Shown here: piece by piece, positions 1-5,310 of the stretch
Numbering within the stretch: the stretch's first letter is position 1
Layout: every line of letters begins with the position of its first letter
Source: Acidobacteriota bacterium
Lineage (GTDB): Bacteria > Acidobacteriota > Terriglobia > Terriglobales > Acidobacteriaceae
Assembly: GCA_021778815.1 (NCBI GenBank)
Contig: JAJYBW010000243.1
Location: forward strand, 1-5,560
Direction of reading: 5' to 3'
Length of the DNA stretch: 5,560 bases
The notes under the pieces: model-generated
Database searches by the model: none
What the model saw: the letters and a program-made list of their open reading frames with translations, nothing else
What the model was told of the DNA's origin: nothing
Position numbers and translations under genes: made by a program

Positions 1-390
1 CTTGTCGCCGGTCATGTCCGCTGTGCCGCTGGTGCGCCACGATTCGCCATACAAATCGGTCAGCCCGGTCTTGTCCGCCGGTTCATCGCGCGACCCGCCA
101 CGAATCATGATGAAGCCATGGATGAATGGCAGCTCATGATCTTCCTGCAGAAAAATCGTCATCCCATTTTTTAGCGTAATTTTAGTCGGTTGTTTGGGAT
201 GGAAGGCAGGAAGCGGGGGAATGGGAACTTTTTTCCATGATGTCCAGGGTGCATTCGATCCTGAGTCGCCGCGGCGACCTGTCGCGGCCGCAGAAGCGGA
301 CGGCGAAGCGGTTTGGCCGATCGCCAAGCCTGAAAAAGATGTGACAGTCACGGCGAATATTGCTGCGAAGAGTCCGATACGAGTGCGCAT
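1..390 (-). CDS. M16-family peptidase-like protein lacking the zinc motif (C-terminus cut by window edge)
   Basis: The first 130 residues are visible; the gene runs off the left edge. It starts MRTRIGLFAAIFAVT, with a hydrophobic export signal to about residue 25 (likely cleavage AIG|Q), then a low-complexity Ser/Ala/Gly linker (about 27-48). The M16 N-terminal fold follows: KNGMTIFLQED (74-84) and a strand ending MIRGGSRDEP. Where the active M16 proteins carry HxxEH, this one reads GLTDLYGESW (109-118), so both zinc histidines and the catalytic Glu are gone (D112, G115, E116). It is therefore probably the non-catalytic partner of the M16 protein encoded immediately upstream, as in known two-subunit M16 enzymes. 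Its ATG overlaps the upstream TAA by one base (TAATG) and has a strong AAGGAGG six bases upstream, so the two are almost certainly co-translated. The family call is firm; the partner role is inference. Confidence 0.85.
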   Translation of the reverse strand, partial: MRTRIGLFAAIFAVTVTSFSGLAIGQTASPSASAAATGRRGDSGSNAPWTSWKKVPIPPLPAFHPKQPTKITLKNGMTIFLQEDHELPFIHGFIMIRGGSRDEPADKTGLTDLYGESWRTSGTADMTGDK

Positions 391-1982
391 TAGCGGCCTC
401 CTTGTTTGGCCGGTGCTGGCTTGGCTTCCGGTTGCGCCGGTGCTTCAGGGGCCGGTTTCGCTGGCTTCTGCGCTACAAATTCAATCATGGCGTAGGTTCG
501 ATTCTTGGCGGTAAATACCTGGTTGGCGATGCGTCGAATATCGGCTTTGTTGACGGCGTCAATCTTGTTCAGCTGTTGGAACAGCATGTGCCAATCACCA
601 TATCGCAGCTGATAGGTGCCCAACTCCTGTGCCAGTCCTTCGTTGTTGTCCAGGCTGCGAAGAATATCGGCGCGGGCGCGAGTCTTAAACATGGCCAGCT
701 GATCATCCGTCACGTCCTGCGTTTTCAGCTTGTCAATTTCAGCGTGGATCGCAGTCCGCATCTGCTGCGGCGTATGGCCGGGGGTGGGAACGGCATAGAA
801 TGCAAAAAGATTGGGATATTTATCGCCCGGAAACCCGCTAAATCCCGCCGCCTCCGCCGCGATTTTCTGGTCCCGCACCAGGCTGCGATACAAGATCGAC
901 GTGCGTCCATTCGACATGATGTCGCCGATCGCGTCATACACCGCATCGTCTTTATCCAGATAATCCGGACGGTGATAGCCCTCAATGTAGAAGGGCTGCG
1001 TCGGTTCTTCCAGCGTGACTGATTTCTCAGCTTCCTGCGGCGGCTCTACGGTAGCCAGAGGCTGCGGCTGCGGCCCCGCGGGAATGCTGCCGAAGTATTT
1101 TTCCAGCATCGGCATCGCCTTGGTTGCGGTGACATCGCCTACGACAGTGACCACCATGTTCGCCGGCACATAGTATTTTTTGTGGAATGCGTCTGCTTCG
1201 GTGGCGGAAACCTGACTGATGTCGGACATCCATCCTGTCCCAGGATTTCGATAGGGATGCGCGACGTAGGCGGTCGCCAGAAACTGCTCGATCATAAAGC
1301 CGATGGGATTGGAGTCAACCCGCATGCGGCGTTCTTCCATCACCACGCTGCGCTCTTTATAAAACTGTCGCGGCACCGGATTCGCGATGCGATCGCTTTC
1401 CATGTAGGCCCATAATTGCAGCCGATTGGCCGGCATGCTCCAGAAGTATTCTGTCTCGTCGCTGGCGGTCTCCGCGTTGACTCCGACGGCGCCATTCATC
1501 TCCGCGATTTGCGTGAACTGATTCGGGATGACATATTTGTCCGCAGCAGCTGTGTCGGCGTCGAACTTCGCTTTCAAAGCTTTCAGCTTGGCTGGATCCT
1601 GGCCGACGCGCTTGCGATATTCGGCGTCATAGGCGGCGTACGACTGTTCGACTTTGGACAGCGCGATTTTTTCCGCAGGGTAATCCGTGGTGCCAATATC
1701 TTTTGTTCCCTTAAAGGCCAGGTGTTCAAACATGTGTGCCAACCCGGTTTCCCCTTTGGGATCTTGCACGCTGCCAGCGTTCACGATGGTAAAGAAGCTG
1801 AAGACCGGCGCTTCCGGACGGTCGCAGACGATCAGAGTCAGACCATTCGGCAGTTTCTTTACCGTTACATGCTGCGCGAAATCCTTCTCAATCGTCTGAA
1901 ATTCCTGGGCGCTCGCAATCGAGCACAAGCAGCTTGCCATCAACATTGGCGCCAACACACAGCGCAGAATCCGATGAGTCAT
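390..1982 (-). CDS. Exported M16 (pitrilysin/MPP-like) zinc metallopeptidase
   Basis: A 530-aa peptidase expected outside the cytoplasm. A signal peptide ends near residue 25 (IASA|QEF). LPNGLTLIV (44-52) opens the first M16 domain. The inverted zinc motif HMFEH is at 83-87 (H83 and H87 bind zinc, E86 is catalytic), and ERSVVMEE (210-217) supplies the third ligand. The second M16 half follows, with YHRPD (336-340) and SNGRTSILYRSLV (357-369), the usual Arg/Tyr substrate-binding region. The distance from HxxEH to the third ligand (about 134 residues) exceeds the roughly 75-80 usual in mitochondrial processing peptidase beta, because of a charged, helix-prone insert at about 109-160. The C-terminus (about 505-530) is a Pro/Ala/Lys-rich tail. 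It is the first gene of a coupled pair with the zinc-less homologue. The start has a TGAGG about 11 bases upstream. Substrate unknown; probably peptides or misfolded exported proteins. Confidence 0.93.
   Translation of the reverse strand: MTHRILRCVLAPMLMASCLCSIASAQEFQTIEKDFAQHVTVKKLPNGLTLIVCDRPEAPVFSFFTIVNAGSVQDPKGETGLAHMFEHLAFKGTKDIGTTDYPAEKIALSKVEQSYAAYDAEYRKRVGQDPAKLKALKAKFDADTAAADKYVIPNQFTQIAEMNGAVGVNAETASDETEYFWSMPANRLQLWAYMESDRIANPVPRQFYKERSVVMEERRMRVDSNPIGFMIEQFLATAYVAHPYRNPGTGWMSDISQVSATEADAFHKKYYVPANMVVTVVGDVTATKAMPMLEKYFGSIPAGPQPQPLATVEPPQEAEKSVTLEEPTQPFYIEGYHRPDYLDKDDAVYDAIGDIMSNGRTSILYRSLVRDQKIAAEAAGFSGFPGDKYPNLFAFYAVPTPGHTPQQMRTAIHAEIDKLKTQDVTDDQLAMFKTRARADILRSLDNNEGLAQELGTYQLRYGDWHMLFQQLNKIDAVNKADIRRIANQVFTAKNRTYAMIEFVAQKPAKPAPEAPAQPEAKPAPAKQGGR
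397..403 (-). promoter_or_regulatory. Shine-Dalgarno for the downstream M16-like gene
   Basis: On the minus strand this reads AAGGAGG, six bases before the ATG at 390-388. It lies inside the last codons of the upstream M16 gene. It fixes the start of the downstream gene and supports translational coupling. Confidence 0.8.
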
Positions 1983-2135
1983 GGGACTGAATACCTCAGA
2001 AGGGGTGTCTCGAGCGACAATGGTTACGGAACAACATTAGTGTCGCATTCCAGGGCGTTCTGGCAAAATGCGATGGCACCCGGTATTCCACCTTCGCTCT
2101 CGCGAACGCTGTAAGGGACAGAGGAACGGGCTAAA
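1983..2135. other. Divergent intergenic region between the M16 operon and the M24 gene
   Basis: These 153 bases must hold the control signals for both divergent genes. I find no good -35/-10 pair on either strand. Visible signals are the ribosome-binding site of each gene (TGAGG, minus, 1994-1998; AGAGGAA, plus, 2120-2126) and a small perfect hairpin, TTCGC-TCTC-GCGAA (2093-2106), 13 bases upstream of the plus-strand ribosome-binding site. The hairpin is too short to be called a regulatory element with confidence. Confidence 0.5.
2120..2126 (+). promoter_or_regulatory. Ribosome-binding site deciding the M24 gene start
   Basis: AGAGGAA lies about 9-11 bases before the ATG at 2136. The alternative in-frame ATG at 2163 (MNLEAIQ) has no comparable site, so 2136 is preferred, although the first nine residues (MKIPSELSI) are not family-like. 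Confidence 0.55.
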
Positions 2136-3329
2136 ATGAAGATTCCGTCGGAACTCTCAATTATGAATCTTGAAGCTATTCAATCTGCATTGCAGGCAGC
2201 CGGCCTTGATGGCTGGCTCTTCTACGATCATCACCATCGCGACCCGATCGCCTATCGCATCCTTGGGCTGAGCGATTCGTTGCACATCACGCGGCGATGG
2301 TTCTACCTGATCCCCGCGCAGGGCGAGCCGAAGAAACTGGTGCACCGGGTCGAGCAGAAAAGGCTCGATACGCTGCCTGGCTCTAAGGAAGTCTATTCCA
2401 CCTGGCAGGAACTCGAAGCGCAGCTGGCCCTGATGCTCGAAAACTCCACGCGCCTGGCCATGCAATACTCCCCGCGCAACGCGATCATGTATGTCTCGTT
2501 GGTCGATGCAGGGACGGTTGAAGTGCTGCGTGGACTGGGCAAGGAGATTGTCAGCTCGGCGGACCTGGTCAGCCACTTTGAAGCCGTCCTAAGTGACGAG
2601 CAAATGGCCAGCCACTACGCCGCGCAGAAAGCTCTCGACGTAATTTTGGCGGAGGGTTTTCGTGAGATTGGGCGGCGCGTGCGTGCCGGCGGCACCACGG
2701 AGTTTGCCATGGTCGGATGGCTGCAGGAAGCGATGCGCCGCGAAGACCTGGTATGGGACAACGGGCCAAATGTTTCTGTCAATCGCAACAGTTCGGATTC
2801 CCACTATGAGCCGACCGCGGAGAAGACATCGCCCATCGTCGTCGGAGATTTTTTGCTGATCGATATCTGGGCGCGGAAGAATTCTCCGGGCACAGTTTTC
2901 TATGACATTACCTGGACCGGCGTGGTGGGCAGAAAGCCGACGACCCGCGAGCAGCAGGTGTTCGATACGGTTGTCGCGGCTCGGGATGCGGCGATTCAGT
3001 GTGTTTCGCAAGCCTATGCCAACAATCAACCGATTGCCGGCTGGCAGGCGGATGATGCTGCTCGTGAAGTGATTCGGGCTGCGGGATTCGGAAAATATTT
3101 CACCCATCGTACCGGCCATAACATTGCCACAGCCATTCACGGTAATGGAGCGCATCTGGATAATTTCGAAACGCACGATGAACGGCTGATCCTGCCCAAC
3201 ACGTGCTTTTCAGTCGAGCCGGGAATCTATCTTCCTGAGTTCGGCGTTCGCAGCGAAGTGGATATGATGACACGCCCGGGCGAAGCCAAAGTCACTGGGC
3301 GAATCCAAAAGGAACTTGTGCGTATCTAG
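2136..3329 (+). CDS. M24-family metallopeptidase (Xaa-Pro peptidase/prolidase-like)
   Basis: A 397-aa two-domain protein with no signal peptide, so probably cytoplasmic. Residues about 10-150 form a creatinase-like N-terminal domain and about 155-397 the pita-bread catalytic domain. All five dinuclear-metal ligands can be placed: D243 (LLIDIW), D257 (FYDITWTG), H328 (RTGHNI), E361 (SVEPGIY) and E374 (GVRSEVDM). H224 in SSDSHYEPT fits the conserved substrate-side histidine. By family it would hydrolyse Xaa-Pro bonds in dipeptides or at peptide N-termini. However, the segment after the ligand histidine reads TGHNIATAIHGNG rather than the usual GHGIG...HE, so exact specificity is open; creatinase-like or non-proline activity is possible. 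It is divergent from the M16 operon and followed after 118 bases by the membrane gene pair. Family confident, substrate not. Confidence 0.93.
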   Translation: MKIPSELSIMNLEAIQSALQAAGLDGWLFYDHHHRDPIAYRILGLSDSLHITRRWFYLIPAQGEPKKLVHRVEQKRLDTLPGSKEVYSTWQELEAQLALMLENSTRLAMQYSPRNAIMYVSLVDAGTVEVLRGLGKEIVSSADLVSHFEAVLSDEQMASHYAAQKALDVILAEGFREIGRRVRAGGTTEFAMVGWLQEAMRREDLVWDNGPNVSVNRNSSDSHYEPTAEKTSPIVVGDFLLIDIWARKNSPGTVFYDITWTGVVGRKPTTREQQVFDTVVAARDAAIQCVSQAYANNQPIAGWQADDAAREVIRAAGFGKYFTHRTGHNIATAIHGNGAHLDNFETHDERLILPNTCFSVEPGIYLPEFGVRSEVDMMTRPGEAKVTGRIQKELVRI

Positions 3330-3430
3330 CGTTTCGCCGCTGCGGGTTCAGGTTCCCCCCTGGCCCGGCGCTTGCAAGCTTCACCACAGCGACAGCGGCA
3401 ATGTCCGGCAACAATTACACGCTGCGAAGC

Positions 3431-3439
3431 TGGTATATT
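3431..3439 (+). promoter_or_regulatory. Candidate extended -10 element (TGGTATATT)
   Basis: TGG followed by TATATT matches the extended -10 form TGnTATAAT at five of six hexamer positions. No -35 hexamer sits at 16-18 bases spacing. The predicted transcript start (about 3446) falls next to the ATG at 3448, which would give a leaderless or nearly leaderless mRNA for the membrane gene pair. A single short match in non-coding DNA, so tentative. Confidence 0.3.
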
Positions 3440-3447
3440 CGTTGGAG

Positions 3448-3873
3448 ATGTCCACCGCCAAAGCAATCGCGAAGGATAGTGCCACGCAACCCGCCGCCGG
3501 TACCAAACCATTCTCCGCCGGAGTTATTCTTCTCGCCGGCTGGATGATTCCCGGACTCGGCCACTTGATGCAGGGCAAATGGATTCGGGCTGTTCTGCTG
3601 TTTGTCTCCGTCACCTGCATGTTTTCTCTTGGCCTGGCCATGCATGGCAAGATTTATTCTGCCAACAGCGGAGAACTGCTCGACATGCTGGGATTTGTCG
3701 GTGATCTCGGCAACGGCATCCTGTATGTTCTGTCCGTGTTCTTTGGTTGGGGGCAGAATATCGTGCAGGTGGTTACTGCCGATTATGGCACCAAGTTTAT
3801 TGTTGTCGCGGGATTGCTGAATTTCATATCCGCCGTGGATGCGCACAGTCTGCGGCTGGGGAGGAAGAACTGA
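3448..3873 (+). CDS. Small polytopic membrane protein, DUF6677-like
   Basis: A 141-aa protein of unknown function. A polar N-terminus (1-22) is followed by four likely membrane segments: about 23-41 (containing GWMIPGLGHLMQGK), 47-66 (ending GLAMHGKIY), 81-100 (FVGDLGNGILYVLSVFFGWG) and 116-131 (KFIVVAGLLNFISAV), ending in DAHSLRLGRKN. The PGLGH...GK turn resembles that of TM2-like and DUF6677 proteins, and the ADYGTKF...AGLLNF...DAH ending fits my recollection of DUF6677 from Acidobacteriota. The frame stays open back to an ATG at 3316, but that start lies inside the M24 gene and adds 44 residues of non-membrane, non-family-like sequence, so 3448 is chosen. No well-spaced Shine-Dalgarno precedes it: GGAG abuts the ATG. 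It overlaps the next gene (TGATG), indicating an operon. Confidence 0.8.
   Translation: MSTAKAIAKDSATQPAAGTKPFSAGVILLAGWMIPGLGHLMQGKWIRAVLLFVSVTCMFSLGLAMHGKIYSANSGELLDMLGFVGDLGNGILYVLSVFFGWGQNIVQVVTADYGTKFIVVAGLLNFISAVDAHSLRLGRKN
3860..3864 (+). promoter_or_regulatory. Shine-Dalgarno for the 59-aa membrane protein
   Basis: GGAGG, within a longer GGGGAGGAAG run, lies eight bases before the ATG at 3873, inside the last codons of the preceding gene. It is the best evidence that the small downstream reading frame is translated from this ATG and not from the earlier in-frame ATG at 3747. Confidence 0.75.
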
Positions 3874-4052
3874 TGTACTCTCCCTCTCACTTCACAACGG
3901 TGCTGTTATTCGCGCTGTTCACGTCTGTTGTCTTTGGGATTACGCAACGGTCAGAAACTCGGGCCATGATTCGCTATGGCGTGTATTGCTTCTGCCTGTT
4001 TGTGGTGGGAACCATCGCCGCCAGCTGGGTCATGTGGCTGATCAAGCACTGA
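3873..4052 (+). CDS. 59-aa two-segment membrane protein of unknown function
   Basis: A very small gene starting MYSPSHFTTV. Two hydrophobic stretches, about residues 7-23 (FTTVLLFALFTSVVFGI) and 35-56 (YGVYCFCLFVVGTIAASWVMWL), are separated by a charged loop QRSETRAMIR and end in IKH. The positive charges between the segments suggest a hairpin with the loop in the cytoplasm. Its ATG overlaps the TGA of the DUF6677-like gene (TGATG) and is preceded by a good GGAGG, so translation is probably coupled and the two proteins may interact. I recall similar small proteins beside DUF6677 genes in Acidobacteriota but cannot name a family. No enzymatic motif is present. Confidence 0.75.
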   Translation: MYSPSHFTTVLLFALFTSVVFGITQRSETRAMIRYGVYCFCLFVVGTIAASWVMWLIKH

Positions 4053-4076
4053 CCCGATCTAGACAAGCTTGTGCTT
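4044..4076 (+). repeat. Weak inverted repeat at the end of the membrane operon
   Basis: AAGCAC (4044-4049) pairs with GTGCTT (4071-4076), and ATC/GAT outside it could extend the stem past a one-base bulge. The loop is about 21 bases and contains the stop codon and a separate 10-bp palindrome, ACAAGCTTGT (4063-4072), that would compete with the stem. No T-run follows, so it is not a standard intrinsic terminator. Confidence 0.25.
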
Positions 4077-4119
4077 CGATTGCACGCTGCGGTATCCGAG
4101 AAAATTCCAATTTCAGAAT

Positions 4120-5121
4120 TTAGTGCCAGCGCTTCTCCCAAAGCATGGCGTCGAACAGGTGCTGGACGTGGTACCCAAGCTGGCGATAGAGGCTGACTGC
4201 GCCAACATTTCTTTCCGTGACCGTCAGAGTGACGGAGGTGCATCCAGTGCCAAGCAAAGACGCCGCGCACAGCCCGAGGAGCTTTTCGCCCACTCCCTGG
4301 CGCTGAAACTCCGGCAGCACGCATAGCTGGGTCACATGGCCAACCCCGGAGCTCACTCGCGAACACAACAAAAGCCCAAGCAGCCGATCGTTGTTGGGTG
4401 AAACCAGCACCCAGGAGGACTGCTCTTCAAAAATTCCACATCCGGGGAAACGCACGACATTATGTAAAAACCGCTGCGCTCCTCCCAACGATAAATATTG
4501 ATCATTGATTTCGCTGTCAATATGTCCCGAGTAGGCCGCGGTAATCAAGTGCGGAGACAGTTCAAAATCAGAACTCTTCCAGCGGCGATAATGGCTTCCA
4601 CCGGGGCCGGCGAACTCTTCCACACGGGTTGGCGGACTGGTTCTCGTCACTGCGGAAGGATTCAACTCCAACTTCATAAACAGGCGCGGATACAGTTGAA
4701 AGCCGGCTCGTTCAAACGGTTCACGATGCAGGCCATGTGGGTGCAGCAGCAGTTGCGCCTCCACGCGAGTCAGATCGGGCGAATGTTGCAGCGTCTCTAG
4801 CAGACGATCGATCAACTGCAGCTCGATTGCAACGGCGGCGGTTTCGTCCACTCCCTGGCGCGATGCGAACACATCTCCAATGACAGCCTTGTTGGTCTCG
4901 TAGACGCAAAAGATATACCCGCAGACCCGGCCCTGATCGAGAGCTGCATAGCCGCTCAACAAATGGGATTCGATGTACTGCAGGACAAGGCTGGCGGAGC
5001 TGCGATAGTCCCAGTGGAGGCGCTGGCTCCAGAGCGTGCTCTCCTCCTCCAGCAGCGGACGAAGATGCTGCGCGGAAAAATGGCGCAGATCTAAAAACTC
5101 GAGTTCGAGCGCGGAGGTCAT
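4120..5121 (-). CDS. GNAT-family acetyltransferase, two GNAT-like halves
   Basis: A 333-aa protein from the ATG at 5121. The C-terminal half (about 235-330) is a clear GNAT domain: strand HVTQLCVLPEF, acetyl-CoA pyrophosphate loop QRQGVG (273-278), and ERNVGAVSLYRQLGY (303-317), the usual end-of-fold helix. The N-terminal half (about 5-153) has GNAT-like order: GRVCGYIFCVYE, then AVIGDVFASRQGVDE where the acetyl-CoA loop should be but lacks its glycines, a helix (98-112), and FERAGFQLYPRLFMKLEL. A conserved-looking linker, SGHIDSEINDQY (198-209), joins them. Acceptor unknown; small molecule, peptide or protein are all possible. An ATG at 5208 would add 29 residues (MPYTRAIRLIS...) unlike the family, with no Shine-Dalgarno; neither start has a good one. 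It converges on the membrane operon with a 67-base gap. Fold confident, start less so. Confidence 0.88.
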   Translation of the reverse strand: MTSALELEFLDLRHFSAQHLRPLLEEESTLWSQRLHWDYRSSASLVLQYIESHLLSGYAALDQGRVCGYIFCVYETNKAVIGDVFASRQGVDETAAVAIELQLIDRLLETLQHSPDLTRVEAQLLLHPHGLHREPFERAGFQLYPRLFMKLELNPSAVTRTSPPTRVEEFAGPGGSHYRRWKSSDFELSPHLITAAYSGHIDSEINDQYLSLGGAQRFLHNVVRFPGCGIFEEQSSWVLVSPNNDRLLGLLLCSRVSSGVGHVTQLCVLPEFQRQGVGEKLLGLCAASLLGTGCTSVTLTVTERNVGAVSLYRQLGYHVQHLFDAMLWEKRWH

Positions 5122-5188
5122 GATCGAATTCGCAGTCGAATCCAGGGGAAGTAATTCGCGAATACACGCGGCCGGAGATATCAACCGT

Positions 5189-5202
5189 ATGGCGCGAGTG
5201 TA
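5189..5202 (+). repeat. Direct repeat, copy 1 (ATNGCGCGAGTGTA)
   Basis: ATGGCGCGAGTGTA here and ATTGCGCGAGTGTA at 5252-5265 differ at one base of fourteen; the copies start 63 bases apart. This copy is flanked by a short inverted repeat, CCGTA (5185-5189) and TACGG (5201-5205). On the minus strand both copies contain TACACT, a possible -10 hexamer. Confidence 0.5.
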
Positions 5203-5251
5203 CGGCATTGTGGGTGGAATCGAAAAGCCGCAAATCCAGAAATTGCACCGG

Positions 5252-5265
5252 ATTGCGCGAGTGTA
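5252..5265 (+). repeat. Direct repeat, copy 2 (ATNGCGCGAGTGTA)
   Basis: Second copy of the 14-base element. On the minus strand it overlaps the -10 of the candidate GNAT promoter (TATACA). A protein binding both copies would therefore be placed to affect transcription of the GNAT gene, though chance repetition is not excluded. Confidence 0.5.
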
Positions 5266-5291
5266 TATGAACTGACACCCTTAGGGATCAA
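5262..5291 (-). promoter_or_regulatory. Candidate sigma70-type promoter for the GNAT gene
   Basis: Read on the minus strand: TTGATC (5291-5286), an 18-base spacer, then TATACA (5267-5262); each hexamer matches the consensus at four of six positions. The predicted start near 5255 would leave a leader of about 130 bases to the ATG at 5121, or about 47 to the ATG at 5208. A second, weaker pair (TTTCGA 5225-5220, TACACT 5202-5197) would start downstream of 5208 and favour the 5121 start. Confidence 0.3.
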
Positions 5292-5310
5292 TCCGTAAGC
5301 GATGCTTCCG

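Larger units (their letters stand above)
5122..5310. other. Intergenic region upstream of the GNAT gene
   Basis: This 189-base stretch separates the GNAT gene from the partial gene at the right edge, both on the minus strand. It holds a candidate promoter (5262-5291, minus), a direct repeat (5189-5202 and 5252-5265) and a 10-bp palindrome ATTCGCGAAT (5154-5163). Part of it (5122-5208) would be coding if the upstream ATG at 5208 were used. No RNA gene or clear terminator is seen after the stop at 5311. Confidence 0.5.

Noticed and set aside
360..1022. Plus-strand reading frame of 220 aa antisense to the M16 peptidase gene
   Set aside because: It lies wholly opposite two well-supported coding genes, has no ribosome-binding site, and its protein has an Arg/Ile/Val-heavy composition typical of an antisense shadow in GC-rich DNA.
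1926..1932. Cysteine in MASC within the M16 signal peptide as a lipoprotein anchor
   Set aside because: Met at -3 does not fit the lipobox, and a normal signal-peptidase I site (IASA|Q) follows at the expected distance.
1416..2114. Plus-strand reading frame of 232 aa antisense to the M16 gene start and upstream region
   Set aside because: No recognisable domain, no start signal, and complete overlap with the signal-peptide and zinc-motif region of the M16 gene, whose motifs are unmistakable.
2589..3176. Minus-strand reading frame of 195 aa inside the M24 gene
   Set aside because: It is a shadow of a gene with all five metal ligands intact; the product shows no family features.
3370..3379. 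Palindrome GCTTGCAAGC after the M24 gene as a possible terminator or operator
   Set aside because: Only 10 bp with no loop and no following T-run; such palindromes are expected by chance.
3316..3447. N-terminal extension of the DUF6677-like protein from an ATG at 3316
   Set aside because: The ATG lies within the M24 coding sequence, and the 44 added residues (rich in Pro, Cys, His) do not look like a membrane-protein N-terminus; the frame is just open by chance.
4102..4121. AAATTC...GAATTT inverted repeat at the convergent gene ends as a terminator
   Set aside because: A six-pair AT-only stem with no GC content or T-run; too weak to call.
4721..5278. Minus-strand 185-aa frame overlapping the GNAT gene start
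   Set aside because: Out of frame with the GNAT protein over most of its length, with an Arg/Ala/Ser-rich shadow composition.
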